NCBI GenBank assembly: GCA_003116975.1
Contig: BGKB01000158.1
Coordinates: 1-64,000 of the forward strand
Direction: 5' to 3'
Source of the DNA: Aurantiochytrium sp. KH105
Lineage: Eukaryota > Sar > Bigyra > Thraustochytrida > Thraustochytriidae
DNA: 64,000 nucleotides
Shown: one piece after another, positions 1 through 13,111 of the stretch
How positions within the stretch are numbered: the first letter of the stretch is position 1
Layout of the letters: every line of letters starts with the position of its first letter
Made by a program: the position numbers and the translations under genes
Notes under the pieces: model-generated
What the model was told of the DNA's origin: nothing
Database searches by the model: none
The model's input: the letters and a program-made list of their open reading frames with translations, nothing else

Positions 1-187
1 CGATCCTTTCCCTCCTTTTTCCCCTTTCTTCCTTTCCGCGCGGTGTGAAAAAAGTGCCCCCATTCTGGGAGGCAATCCAACATTCACCTTGGTGAGGTAA
101 GTGCTGGACTAGGCCTAGGCCTAGTTGGTGAGAAAGAAGAGAACTGGCTGGTCGGTGCCAGACTGCGTCGCCAGAACTGGCACCTGT

Positions 188-335
188 GTCAGAGAACTGG
201 CACCTGCGTCGCGGGTGATAGATATGATCCCGTGCGTGGTTGCGAGCTCGCTGTGAGGAAAACCGGTGCAAGGCTGCGTCAGAGAACGGGCACCTGCGTC
301 GCGATGCGATGCCGCGCGTGGTGGCGAGCTCGCTG
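188..335. repeat. Imperfect direct duplication (about 60 bp, two copies)
   Basis: Positions 188-253 and 278-335 share the same order of words: a gtcagagaac start, ggcacctgcgtcgcg, then cgtggt(t/g)gcgagctcgctg. A further partial copy of the cacctg(t/c)gtc word lies just upstream. This looks like a local segmental duplication in the leader of the small repeat-protein gene that follows. No function is evident. Confidence 0.7.
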
Positions 336-375
336 CAGCAGAACCCTAACGCAAAGAAGAAACAAAAACAACAAA

Positions 376-494
376 GCAAGACAAGACAAGACAAGACAAG
401 ACAAGACAAGACAAGACAAGACAAGACAAGACAAGACAAGACAAGACAAGACAAGACAAGGCGAGGCAAGCAAGCAAGCAAGCAAGCAAGCAAG
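376..494. repeat. ACAAG pentanucleotide and CAAG tetranucleotide tracts
   Basis: Positions 376-460 are about 17 uninterrupted copies of a five-base unit (acaag). Positions 467-494 are about 7 copies of caag. In one frame the first tract would encode a Lys-Thr-Arg-Gln-Asp periodic peptide. I read it as 5' leader microsatellite, because a good translation start lies after it at 525. Confidence 0.9.
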
Positions 495-524
495 GGTAAA
501 GGGACAAGGGAGCAGAGAAGCAAG

Positions 525-1166
525 ATGGGCAATGGCAACTCCAGTAAGGCTAGAGGACGTGGTGCACGTTCTCCGCAAGCTCGCGAAACAGGTCGTTCAA
601 ACGGCTCACAAGCAGCCACCAGTGGCAGGCAAGGTAAGCCCAGCAAAAAATATCAGCTGATTCAGGCTGCGAAATCCAACGAAGGATCTCGCGAGAGTCA
701 GTCTGCGAAACCCAGGAAAGGATCTCGACAGAGTCAGTCTGCGAAACCCAGGAAAGAATCTCGGCAGAGTCAAGCTACGGCATCCAGCAGGGGATCCCGG
801 CAGAGTCAAGCTACAGCATCCAGCAGAAGATCCCGGCAGAGTCAAGCAACGGCATCTAGCAAAGGATCTCGGCAGAGTCAAGCAACGGCATCTAGCAGAG
901 GAGCTCGGCAGAGTCAAGCAACGGCATCCAGCAGAGGATCTCGGCAGAGTGGTGACTCGTTTCCCGGTTTTGATCGCTCGCAACGATCTCTCAATACGAA
1001 TTCCACGGTTTCGTCAAACTGGAGCGTATCTACCGGGAGCTCATTCAACTATTCAACCGCGGCCACCACTCTCAGAGATCCTCGAGGAAGCACTGGTAAG
1101 CGAACAACAGTTTCATCACTTTCATCAGCTTCATCGGGTTCGAGAAACAATTATCCTCAGTTTTAG
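525..1166 (+). CDS. Low-complexity Ser/Gln/Arg repeat protein with candidate N-myristoylation signal
   Basis: I do not recognise this protein. The frame is open from 240, but the upstream part is a translated microsatellite, so the ATG at 525 is preferred (213 residues). Its first residues, MGNGNSSK, fit the N-myristoylation consensus (Gly2, Ser6, basic residue after). This would predict a lipid-anchored protein at a membrane. Residues about 54-142 consist of 12-residue repeats of the type GSRQSQATASSR, encoded by a 36-nt tandem repeat, rich in Ser, Gln and Arg with no acidic residues. The C-terminal third is Ser/Thr/Asn-rich and ends in a TAG. No enzymatic domain is visible. Donor-like gtaag sites occur near 634 and 1096, so a spliced form is possible. 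It could also be a non-coding repeat that happens to stay open. Confidence is moderate to low. Confidence 0.4.
   Translation: MGNGNSSKARGRGARSPQARETGRSNGSQAATSGRQGKPSKKYQLIQAAKSNEGSRESQSAKPRKGSRQSQSAKPRKESRQSQATASSRGSRQSQATASSRRSRQSQATASSKGSRQSQATASSRGARQSQATASSRGSRQSGDSFPGFDRSQRSLNTNSTVSSNWSVSTGSSFNYSTAATTLRDPRGSTGKRTTVSSLSSASSGSRNNYPQF
684..950 (+). repeat. 36-nt tandem repeat, about 7.4 copies, in frame
   Basis: A 36-nt unit beginning ggatctcg recurs at 684, 720, 756, 792, 828, 864, 900 and 936. The first two or three copies (with ctgcgaaacccagga) form one subtype and the later copies (with acggcatc(c/t)agca) another. The period is a multiple of three and no copy breaks the frame, which supports translation into 12-residue repeats. 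Confidence 0.85.
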
Positions 1167-1589
1167 TTCATGGAAAACCTTCAAGCAGCTGAAGCGCCCG
1201 CGCAAGCTGTCGCAAGATCATATATCCTCGTGATCGTCAAGTGTAAACATCGCATTAAAAGTTTATATCTCTATCAACGTCTGTAGTTTGATGAAGCGCC
1301 GGACTCGATCTTGGTGAAAGCTTTTGTCGAGAAGTGTGTGCTATGATCTTGACTTGAATCAATTCCTTTTCGTTGTATCTAGATGGGCAAAAACTGATTG
1401 CGTTTGACAAGAACGATTGTAGATTGAGATTGTTTTTGCCTAGACGACTCAGTTCTTTACGATGCAGGTTAGCGGAAAGCAAACGAAAACTTTAAATGGT
1501 ATGAAAGCAAGAAGGCCTCCTTCCCTGGACCATTGCAAAGCAAACGAGTGACTGGTAGGTATCAAAAGGCAAGAGAAAAAGGTCGCACA
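1167..1589. other. Intergenic, no feature seen
   Basis: This lies between the small repeat protein (+) and the NmrA-like gene (-), which converge here. It is AT-richer than the flanking coding sequence, as expected for a pair of 3' ends. I see no gene, RNA or repeat. Confidence 0.6.
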
Positions 1590-2306
1590 TTATTCAGGTC
1601 TCGGCTGACCGATTGTCACGGCGGTCTTGTGAATTGTGGGGTGAAGGGCCTCCTGTAGCAGGAATTGGCCAACGTCGGCCTTTGCCACCTGATCGTCGAG
1701 TGGCCCATCTTCAGGGCTCATTCTGAGCTTCCAGCTGCCAACCGGGACCACCTCTGGACCGAGCCCACAGGGTCTGACAATGAGAAAGTCTACCTTATCA
1801 CCAGCGGCACGAATTTTCGTTTCCATTTGGGAGAGATCACGATATGCGCTGCGCAAGACGGTGAGGAGCATTGCAGAAAAGAGGATACGAATTGGCGTGT
1901 ACCATACAAAGGGCGGCCAGTCTTCATTGATGCCGACCGAGGAGATGCAGACGAGACGTTCGACGCCATTCCTTTGCATGGTCGAGAGCAGATTGGCCGT
2001 GGCGCGTGCGCCAAAACGCTCGAAACCATACTGCCGATTTCCCAGCGTCGAAACAACTGCATCTGCACCTTGTATGGCCCCTTCAAGGGCTTCGACGTCG
2101 GAAGCGGGGTCTGCTTTGATCTTTGTCAGCCGCGGCGACGCGAATTCTCCATCCGTGAGGATCTCCTTGAGCATGTCCGGATCTCGTGCCACGACCCGCA
2201 CCTGCAAGTTCTCGCCTTCCTGCCGGAGAGCGTGGGCGACGGCGTGCCTGCCTGTATCGCCTAGACCTCCCTTCTGAAACACGACGGTCACCACGCGGCT
2301 GCTCAT
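1590..2306 (-). CDS. NmrA-like / NAD(P)-binding atypical SDR protein
   Basis: Predicted atypical short-chain dehydrogenase of the NAD(P)-binding NmrA-like family (about 238 residues from the preferred start). The frame runs back to 2357, but the ATG at 2306 is placed directly before the first beta strand (SSRVVTVVFQKGG), where the Rossmann fold should begin. A Gly-rich nucleotide-binding turn (GGLGDTGRH) follows. VVARDP fits the end of beta-2, where cofactor preference is set. GADAVVSTLGN is the typical strand-4 segment, and VERLVCISSVGI the strand-5 Ser-Ser segment. VDFLIVRPCGL matches the family's VRPxxL segment after the usual active-site helix, which lacks a YxxxK pair. The function could be a redox-sensing regulator or a small reductase/isomerase; the sequence does not say. 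It is divergently arranged with the deubiquitinase gene at 2981. Confidence 0.85.
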   Translation of the reverse strand: MSSRVVTVVFQKGGLGDTGRHAVAHALRQEGENLQVRVVARDPDMLKEILTDGEFASPRLTKIKADPASDVEALEGAIQGADAVVSTLGNRQYGFERFGARATANLLSTMQRNGVERLVCISSVGINEDWPPFVWYTPIRILFSAMLLTVLRSAYRDLSQMETKIRAAGDKVDFLIVRPCGLGPEVVPVGSWKLRMSPEDGPLDDQVAKADVGQFLLQEALHPTIHKTAVTIGQPRPE

Positions 2307-2980
2307 GCTGCCTTTCCGTACGTGCCCAGAATGCTTGCACTCAACTCGCACACCCAAGCCGTTGCGATCGAGGTCTTGTTGTGCCCGACTTGAGCAGGGC
2401 TGAGTTCACCAAAGCGACCAGTGAGCCAGCTCTGTCTGCCGCGCAGCCAGTGCGCCGAGTCAGCTCTCCGGTCTGCGATATCCATGACGCTGCTCAAGCT
2501 GAGCGACGTGCTCACCGTCAATCAAGTCAGATTTCCCGTCATGGTATGCAAGAGATGTCCCAAGAAAAACGCAATGAATGTCACTCCGCGCACACCTTGC
2601 TCAGACATCACAATTGTTTACGCCGAAGCGACTCAGCTCTTTTCCGAATCGTCTCGCATCGTCGTTGCTGACGCTCGTGCAAGGGGCCGCAACACTCTCG
2701 TGCTGTTGATTGGAGTATTCTTGGTGTCGTTGTGAACGAACGGCGATTGAAAGAACGAACGTAACGAACGAACAAGACCATCTCAGGCTGAGTGACGACC
2801 GTCGGCGCCAACCACGAATCCCTATATCGTCAACAAAAACAGCCTCAAGAGAGCACGTGGCGAGGCGTCGCGTGCGCGAACGTGCGCGCACACGCGTGAT
2901 AGGCACGTAGGCGAACAGAACACGCTCGCAGCTGACCTTGCACAACTCGTCCACCAACCAAGCGACCAACCAACTAGGCC
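2307..2980. promoter_or_regulatory. Shared divergent intergenic region (NmrA-like / C78 protease)
   Basis: About 670 bp separate the two start codons, which point away from each other, so both promoters must lie here. The sequence contains a cluster of aacgaacg words (about 2735-2775) and gcgcgc-rich runs near 2875. I see no clear TATA box. The regulatory role is inferred from geometry only. Confidence 0.5.
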
Positions 2981-4141
2981 ATGAGCGACCTCATTGACCT
3001 TGCGCAAGACGACTTGGACGACGAAGAGTCCTTCAACGGCGCATCTTTCAAGGATGCTAAGCGCGCCAAGGAGAAGAAGAGCACACAAAGAGAGGAAGAC
3101 GAGGAGGTTATCGTGATTGCTGACGACGATGCGAATGGGTCAAACTCGGGGCAGGCAGGAGCACGAAAACGTCCGCGGTCATCCTCTACTCTCGACGCCC
3201 TCCTTGCCGCTCAACTCGCAGCAGACGATGCACAAGATGCTCCGAAACAGCAAAAAAGAAATGCCAACGGGGCTGCGAAAGAAACGTCAAGAGAAACGTT
3301 AGCCTTTGCGTTCGAAGCGGAGCCAGGATGGAACGCAGCAGAAGACATGCGAACAAAGCTCGAAGACCTTGTTGCGCCGTCACCTCTGGTCCGTTCGACT
3401 TCCTCTAATCCTACAACATCTGCGACGAAGGCTATTCTTTGCGAAGCGAGACCGTTACGTTTATTTCGGCAGACGCGAAGATGGAGCTGTGGATATAGCA
3501 GCCTGCAAATGGTGTTGAGCGGCGCAGCGAGTGTTGCTCCGGGTATTGCCCAATCTGCTCTCATGGGTTCTTGCGGACATGTTCCGAGCCTATTGACCAT
3601 CCAAAGGGCAGTGACAGCAGCCTGGAAGCACGGCTTTGATCCAGAAGGAGCGCAACAATTCAGCGGCTCTCTCGTGAACAAGGCTCGGTGGATTGGGACC
3701 ACTGAAATTACTTCGGCGATGCGCGCGTGCGGAATCCCATGTACAATTCACACGTTCGAGGGCAGCCAGGCCGGGACAGGAGTGCTCGAATTTGCTCGCA
3801 AGACCTTTGACAGAAAAACACAAGGAGAAGAGGAGAACGGGGCGTCCCCTAGAATTTGCCCGCTGTATCTGCAGTGGGAAGGGCACTCGTGCGTCATTGT
3901 TGGCGTGGAGACATTAAGCACGAGCGACAAACCTATCGCAATCTACGTTTTGGACCCAGGAGCGCGGAAAAGGTTCAACACGCTAGCTCAGTGGCGAAAG
4001 AGCGCACGTCGTCTTGAGAGCTCGATGCTCAAGAGGGACGCCTACGAGGTTGTTCAGGTTTATGATCCTTTATCACCGTCGGCGGTGCCTTTTGCATCTC
4101 TCGACAAGCAGCTCGCGGCCTCGTCGGCTTTCAAGTCGTAA
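2981..4141 (+). CDS. Peptidase C78 family deubiquitinase, ZUFSP/ZUP1-like
   Basis: Cysteine protease of the C78 (UFM1-protease/ZUFSP) family, 386 residues. The catalytic core is in the C-terminal half: Cys170 in RRWSCGYSSLQM, His302 in PLYLQWEGHSCVIVGVE and Asp325 in IYVLDPG. These match the Cys/His/Asp arrangement of C78 enzymes. The PLYLQxxGHS stretch resembles ZUFSP (K63-linked ubiquitin-chain specific in animals) more than UFSP2, so ubiquitin rather than UFM1 is the likelier target. The N-terminal 150 residues are acidic and probably disordered. They contain EEVIVIADDD (residues 41-50), a good match to a SUMO-interacting motif, and an alpha-helical LDALLAAQLAADDA segment resembling a ubiquitin-interacting helix. 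No zinc fingers of the animal ZUFSP type are present. The start at 2981 is the first ATG of the frame. A role in ubiquitin-linked DNA-damage signalling is known for animal homologues and only inferred here. Confidence 0.88.
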   Translation: MSDLIDLAQDDLDDEESFNGASFKDAKRAKEKKSTQREEDEEVIVIADDDANGSNSGQAGARKRPRSSSTLDALLAAQLAADDAQDAPKQQKRNANGAAKETSRETLAFAFEAEPGWNAAEDMRTKLEDLVAPSPLVRSTSSNPTTSATKAILCEARPLRLFRQTRRWSCGYSSLQMVLSGAASVAPGIAQSALMGSCGHVPSLLTIQRAVTAAWKHGFDPEGAQQFSGSLVNKARWIGTTEITSAMRACGIPCTIHTFEGSQAGTGVLEFARKTFDRKTQGEEENGASPRICPLYLQWEGHSCVIVGVETLSTSDKPIAIYVLDPGARKRFNTLAQWRKSARRLESSMLKRDAYEVVQVYDPLSPSAVPFASLDKQLAASSAFKS

Positions 4142-4394
4142 ATCGGGTACTCTCTGCACCTTAGAATCCCAAAGAAGCACGTGGAGTGATCCAAGTTCTG
4201 TAAATATCACAAACTGAGATGAATTGAATGTACATGTACACATTGTCTGCGTATGGTGCTCGTTACTTGGGTCGCGCCAGGTTTTCCGTGCAAAAAGGTA
4301 AAGTAATACATTTGTCAAAATTTTATTTTGGTATTGTGTACATGAAGAAGAAGGTGGGTGGGTCATTCATTATCAGTGCTCGAAAGCGACAAGG

Positions 4395-6209
4395 TCATAA
4401 CAGTGGAAGCTCGGGCCTTGTTGCAAGAAGACCCGCAGATTTTTCCACAATGACAGTCGGAACGTGACACACTGGCTGTCGCGGCACTTTTGTCTCGGAG
4501 AGGTCAACCCAAACTAAATGTCTGCAATAGGCAAGAGCGGTGGCATTCCGTAACTCTTGGCAAAAGCGTAGAGATATGCACCTCAGGTCCTTGAGCGTAG
4601 TCAACGCGGCAATGGATACGAGACGAAAGCAAAAGGCAGCGTCAATACGGCGCAGACTTGTGGCCGCACGCACGCATTCCAGGTCCCGGATGCGGGTGTT
4701 GCTAACAATAAGAAGCTCCAAATGCTTGGCTGGTGCAAGAGACGGAAGAACTTGCAGGCCAGGACAGGAGCTGACGTCTAACTGAGCGAGAAGCGGACAG
4801 GAAAAGGGGAGTTCGCTGGGTAGTGCCCGCAGCGAGGGATTGTGCGTGAGCTCAAGTCGAGTGAGGGCAGGGAAAGCATGAAGACCTTCGACCGATCTCA
4901 TTTCCGAGCATCGTGAAATGGAAAGATGCGTGAGCAAGGTGCAGCCCTTGATGTCTGCTACAATGTCCTTGACGCGACTGAGACCGCTAAGAGAGAGAGA
5001 CTGGAGACGTGAAAGACTCGATATGCTGTCGCAGCGATTGACCAGTCTGCAGTCGCGAATTTCGAGGGACCGAAGCTGGGCAAAGTCCATCGTCTTGAAA
5101 CCCGAAAGGTCTGCGAGTTCGGTGCAGCGACGAAGGCAAAGGGATCGCAGCGTCGTGGCGCAAGGGGCAATAGCATCGAGCGAGGAGAAGACGAAGAGGT
5201 CGTCAAGACGAAGCTCCTCGAGACGATCAAAGGCGGAAAGATCGAGCTTTTCGAGGGCAGCACTAGGTTTGCGTTCCATGCCGATGCCCGAGATATGGAG
5301 AAAGACCAGGCGAGAGGGCTTGACCACCTGAAAGATCTCCGTGTCGAGACCCTGCAAGAGTCTGATGCCGGAGAGAGATCGTTTGATGCGCTTCATGTCA
5401 TGAACGATGTCGCGGGCGGTGCGCGGCGGCCAAAAGGTGTCGAGACGCAAGGGCCACGTTGCGACGAGCTCGGTCCAGCGCATATTGAGACGACCGAGTC
5501 GTCCTACGTCTGAGACGGTGAGGAAAGGCGCGACAAGCTCCCAGACAAGCTGCATTTTGTCTTCGGTCTGCTCGCCAAAGATGCGAGTATTTACGAGCGG
5601 CGCCGCGACACCCCGTCGCGATGCCACTTTCGCTTTCGGCGCGTCGCCTTTGCCTTTGGCGTGCGAAGGGGCCTCACAATGATACTGGTGATGACTTTCT
5701 GTCCTGGTATGCCGGTCCTCGTCCTTGATATTGTTGTTGCTGCTGCTGCTGCCGCTGGTGCTGGTGCTGGTGCTGGTGCTGGTGCTGGTGTCGGGAGGTG
5801 CGAGCTGAAGAGCCTCGACTTGTCCCACCGCGCGGTCAATGTCGAACCCCAAGGGCGTGAGGGGGGCAGACAGTGCCGCTGGGGAAAAGGATGCTGAAGA
5901 GCGCGAGCGGAGGAGCGGCGGCGGCGGCGTGCTTGCCGCCGTCATGGCGGAGGTGTGCTCCATGTCGTCGTCGTGGTCGTCGTCCGAGTCCGCGCCCGGG
6001 TGGCTCGTATTGGTAAAGAGCGGCAGAAAGTCTGTCGAGTGCGAGGTCATGAGCAGCGCGTCGAGCATGGAAAAGTTCGCGGGGCTTTGGTCGGGGACGT
6101 GGTGGTCGAACGAGCCGCTTCCCCTCGCCCGCTCCTCTTCGCTGTCGTCTGCCGCCTGGACGTGCTGCTCGTGCGGTTCCTCTGCATGCTCGCTCCGCGT
6201 CTTCGTCAT
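4395..6209 (-). CDS. F-box-like / leucine-rich repeat protein
   Basis: The C-terminal 370 residues form a Cys-containing-type LRR solenoid with about ten units, for example LRSLCLRRCTELADLSGF, LTHLSISRCSEMRSVEGL and LRCISLRFCQELRNAT. It is preceded by an F-box-like helix bundle (MQLVWELVAPFLTVSDVGRL). This order is that of FBXL-type substrate receptors of SCF ubiquitin ligases, so recruiting targets for ubiquitination is the likely role. Between the start and the F-box-like segment lies a disordered acidic, Ser/Thr-repeat region; part is a (agcacc)n-type microsatellite at about 5755-5790. The frame is open back to 7388, but upstream of 6209 it is GC-rich and biased like untranslated sequence. 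ATG 6209 and ATG 6068 are both plausible starts. The gene converges with the deubiquitinase gene, with 253 bp between stops. Confidence 0.75.
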   Translation of the reverse strand: MTKTRSEHAEEPHEQHVQAADDSEEERARGSGSFDHHVPDQSPANFSMLDALLMTSHSTDFLPLFTNTSHPGADSDDDHDDDMEHTSAMTAASTPPPPLLRSRSSASFSPAALSAPLTPLGFDIDRAVGQVEALQLAPPDTSTSTSTSTSTSGSSSSNNNIKDEDRHTRTESHHQYHCEAPSHAKGKGDAPKAKVASRRGVAAPLVNTRIFGEQTEDKMQLVWELVAPFLTVSDVGRLGRLNMRWTELVATWPLRLDTFWPPRTARDIVHDMKRIKRSLSGIRLLQGLDTEIFQVVKPSRLVFLHISGIGMERKPSAALEKLDLSAFDRLEELRLDDLFVFSSLDAIAPCATTLRSLCLRRCTELADLSGFKTMDFAQLRSLEIRDCRLVNRCDSISSLSRLQSLSLSGLSRVKDIVADIKGCTLLTHLSISRCSEMRSVEGLHAFPALTRLELTHNPSLRALPSELPFSCPLLAQLDVSSCPGLQVLPSLAPAKHLELLIVSNTRIRDLECVRAATSLRRIDAAFCFRLVSIAALTTLKDLRCISLRFCQELRNATALAYCRHLVWVDLSETKVPRQPVCHVPTVIVEKSAGLLATRPELPLL

Positions 6210-7388
6210 GAGCGTCTCCCCTGCCGTCGCCTCCTCCTCCTCCTCCTGCGGCGCCAGTTTCCTCCTCCTCGTGGTCGTGGTCGTGGTCGTCGTCGTCGTG
6301 CGCGTTCTCGTCCCGTCGCCGCGGTCCTCCTCCTGGCCCCTGCCGCTGCTCGCGCTGCTGCTGCCGCTGCTCAGGCCGCTGCTGCTGCTGCTGCCGCCGC
6401 TGCTCGGGCCGCTGCTGCTGCCGCTGCTCGCGCTGCCCAGGCTCGCGCCCTCCGCGCCGCGCGGGCTCGGGGTTTGGCGCTGCTCCGGGCCCCGGAGTCC
6501 CTGCGCCGCCGCGCCCGACGCCGGCCTTGTTGCCCCGCGGTTCCTCGGGCGCCGCACCGGGATTTCCGGGACCGCGGGCTCCGCCGGGCGGGCGCCTCGG
6601 CCTGCGCCTGCGGCGGCGGCGGCGGGGAGGCCGCGGCCGTCGGCGGCGCGCGCGTCGTCGCCGCGGCGCGCGCGGGGTCGGGCCTGCGCGTGGCGGTGCT
6701 CTTGATGATGGGGATGGGGATGGTTTTGAACGCGATGACGATGAACCTCGCCGCGGCGAGCCGAAGCCTCGGCCTCGGGCCCGCTGGAGACGCGCTCGCG
6801 GCGGCGCGGGCGCCGCTGCCAGCCTCCGCAGCACCCCGCCTGCATGGCCGCGCCGCGCGCCTGCCTGCCGCTCTCCGCGCGCCGCGATGGCGCTCCCCGC
6901 TCGCCGGCGCGCCCGATCGCCATCCACGATGCCGCGCCGCGCCGCGCCGCGCCTCCTCCTGCGCCTCGCGCGCCGCGCCCGCGCTCGACGCAACCGCGCC
7001 GCGCCCGCGAGGCGGAGTCCGGTGCCTGTTCTCGCGCCGCGCTCCAACGCGGCAGCTTCGGGTCTGCGTCCGTCGCAGCCACGCGCTGATGCCGCGCGGC
7101 CGCAGAGACTCGCACGCGAACGAACGCCGCCGCACCCGCTGCTGGCGCGCCGCGGCGACGCGGGAAGGACCGGAGCGGGACGAGGAGGAGGACCGCCGTC
7201 GTGAGCGTGAGCGTGGGCAGATGCGGGCGGCAAGGGCGGGGTCTAGGAGGGAACTTGGTCAGGAGCTGAGCGCGGCATGATGGAAGGCGCCCGAAGGGTC
7301 TTCGAGCCGGCGTTCTAGGCCTACATCCTGAAGCTTCACGAGACATCAGCATCATCATCGTCATCGTCATCGTCATCGTCAACGACAT
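6210..7388 (-). other. GC-rich open leader upstream of the F-box/LRR gene
   Basis: This 1.2-kb stretch stays open in the same frame as the F-box/LRR gene, and partly in several other frames on both strands. The translated peptide is Arg/Ala/Gly/Ser-rich with homopolymeric Ser and Thr runs from (gctgct)n and (gtc)n tracts. Openness in many frames at once reflects base composition, not selection. It is most likely 5' leader or promoter, but an N-terminal disordered extension cannot be excluded. Confidence 0.45.
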
Positions 7389-9772
7389 CAGCAGCAGCTC
7401 GGCATCTGCATCAGCGATGCAGCTGCATCAGCTGCATCAGCTGCTGCTGCAGCTGCAGCATCGTCGTCGTCAGGCGAAAGGAAACTAGCGGCAACGCAGC
7501 TCTGGCATGCTGTGTTTAGTAGGAGGGAGAAGAACTGAGAGCGCCCGAGAGCGGTCGTGGGCTCTGCAGGCGTGCCGCGAAGCCGTGCGCGCGGCCACCG
7601 CACTGCGGATGCGGCTTGGGGACACGCGCGCCCGCGCTCAGCCTCGAGATGGGAACAGTGGACGGTCGACACGGAGAGGGAGAGTCTGCGGCCGAGACTG
7701 CAGAGGACAGCTGGGCGGGACTTGCCTGCTCAACTGCCCGCGGGAGGCTTATCGATTAGAGCGGCGTTTGCGAGCGAAGTTCAAGGCGGTGCAATCTAAC
7801 GAATGCTACGACGAAAAGTTCTTTTGGCCGGGAAACGGGCAAAAGGCACGCATACACACGCACGACCGCAAGACAGTAAGTGCCGAGCGTTCCGTGCGCA
7901 CCACGTATCAGTGACAGACCGGCCGTGAACGTCTGCGTGTCGAAACGGGTCAGCCAGCTCATTCTTCATCCAGAATAAATTGGAGGTCCGGCGTGAAGAA
8001 GGCCATCCGATTGATAAAATGTCGAAAAGACACCCTCTCACCTCCATGTATGCCGTCTCGTGTCATGGGGACGATCGACTTATTCGATTCTACAGTCGCC
8101 AAAAGCATGCAAGTTAAGCTGCGATAGAGCAGTCTTGAGCTCGATTTCGAGTGCATCGCAAATCACAAGAGTTGCATCGCACGAGAGGAAAGAAAAAGAA
8201 AAAGCCGCACATCAAACATTTGTTGTTGGTCATAATAGCCTCGAGCAAACATAGAACGCATCCAAATTTTATTGAGAATAATAAACGTGAAGCGTTTAAG
8301 CCCATGCTTGAAAAATCCACCTGCACAATGTCGCCTTGACGAAGGAAGGCCCTGGCATTGCACTTCACCATACTATGTAATCATGCAAATTATCATAAGC
8401 TGCACGAAGCACGCCAATGCGGGTCCCTCGCCAGCAGCCCGAACCCCTCGAACCCTGAACCGAATTGGAAAAACATTTTTGCGCATCCTTTGTAAATGGT
8501 CTGTCACTGATCATCTGAGCTCCAGCAAGACGGACAAAAATATTAGAGTTTCCGAGTAGCAGCGAGACACTCAGCACCGTCTAATTTCTCCCCATTGCGT
8601 TTCATACGGAGATCAATTCTCTCCACGTTCCCAAGAATCATCTTCCTTGCTCTTTCTCTTGAACGGGGTTTCCGTCAAGAATTGGCACATCCGAGTGCCT
8701 CCACAAACTGGTTTAAATCGAAAAACACAGCAACAATTGATGCAGCATCAAGGCCTCCAATATTTGCGTGGCCCAGGCGGTAGTATCCCTCATCTTTAAA
8801 CTCTCGAACCCAGTGAAAAATTGTTCGTACCATACTGACCCTGAATTGATAAAATGATAGCCTTTAGTCAGTACAAGTTGCCTCCGGCGGAAACTTTCCT
8901 TGCAGATTACAATGGTTAGCTCTTCAACATCTGTCGAGAGCTGCGACGTATTGACGGCGCAAACGGAATATCGTGCATGGCCTTCACCGAACAAGGACAT
9001 TGTGGGTCAAGTTTTCTTTCATATTACTTAGGAATCCTTGGTCCAATGCTGCGTCGTAATGGCCCTACAATCATAGCCCGTTTGCCATCTCGTAGGCCTA
9101 CATCGTCGTAGCAGTTGCGTATTTTCATGAAATTGAGGATGGCAAGAGGTCACTTTCCAACTTGAAGCATAAACGAATATTCTGCGATGATTTCGTTGTT
9201 GCTTCGCTGCGCTGCGGCTAGATGGCAAGGGTTTACGCTGCGCTGCGGCTAGAGAGTAAAGGGGCGACGTTTGGCGCCAACTTGTTTGGTCGGAGACGTC
9301 CTGGTCGTCGAGATCGACAAATGCAAAAGTATACTGTTGTTAGTTGTCCTCCACAATAGCAACACACCTTCATACTTCACAATGCGCCGAGCCATTCTGC
9401 ACTTGCAAAACAATCAGCCAGCCCCAGGTGCACACGCCGTGCACACATTTCCTGCCACCAGTAAATGCAGTATACACCCGCATACTTCACTGTGCGGCGC
9501 CATTCTCCACTTGCCATTGCTCGCACAACAATCCAGCCGCTACAAGCTCTTTACGCCACCATGCGCAGGTGTCCAGCGCGAGGGCCGCACGCGCCGCGCC
9601 AGCAGCAAACGCGCAATCGCTCCCTTGCTCGTTCGCTCGTTCGCGCACCTGGCAGGCAAGGCAGGCAGGCCCTCGCACGCGCGCGCGCGGCGGACGGATC
9701 CGGCTGCACGAAGCGCGCTGGGGCTCGCGCGAAAAGAGTGAGGCGCTCGCAAGGTTCGCTGCTGCAGTGAAG
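7389..9772. other. Intergenic, 2.4 kb, no supported gene
   Basis: A repetitive (cag/ctg)-rich patch sits at 7385-7460 (gctgcatcag words). The stretch 7960-9250 is AT-richer with only short random frames. The last 300 bp before the TIR gene start are GC-rich with cgctcgcacg-type runs. I see no RNA gene or conserved protein. The final part should contain the promoter of the gene starting at 9773. Confidence 0.5.

Positions 9773-13111
<3,339 letters not shown>

Noticed and set aside
240-524. N-terminal extension of the small repeat protein with periodic KTRQD peptide
   Set aside because: It is a translated acaag microsatellite, and a better start with a myristoylation signal lies downstream.
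5836-7233. 465-codon minus-strand frame and several plus-strand frames over the F-box/LRR leader
   Set aside because: All are Arg/Ala/Pro-rich shadows of GC-rich repeats and mutually overlapping. None has a domain.
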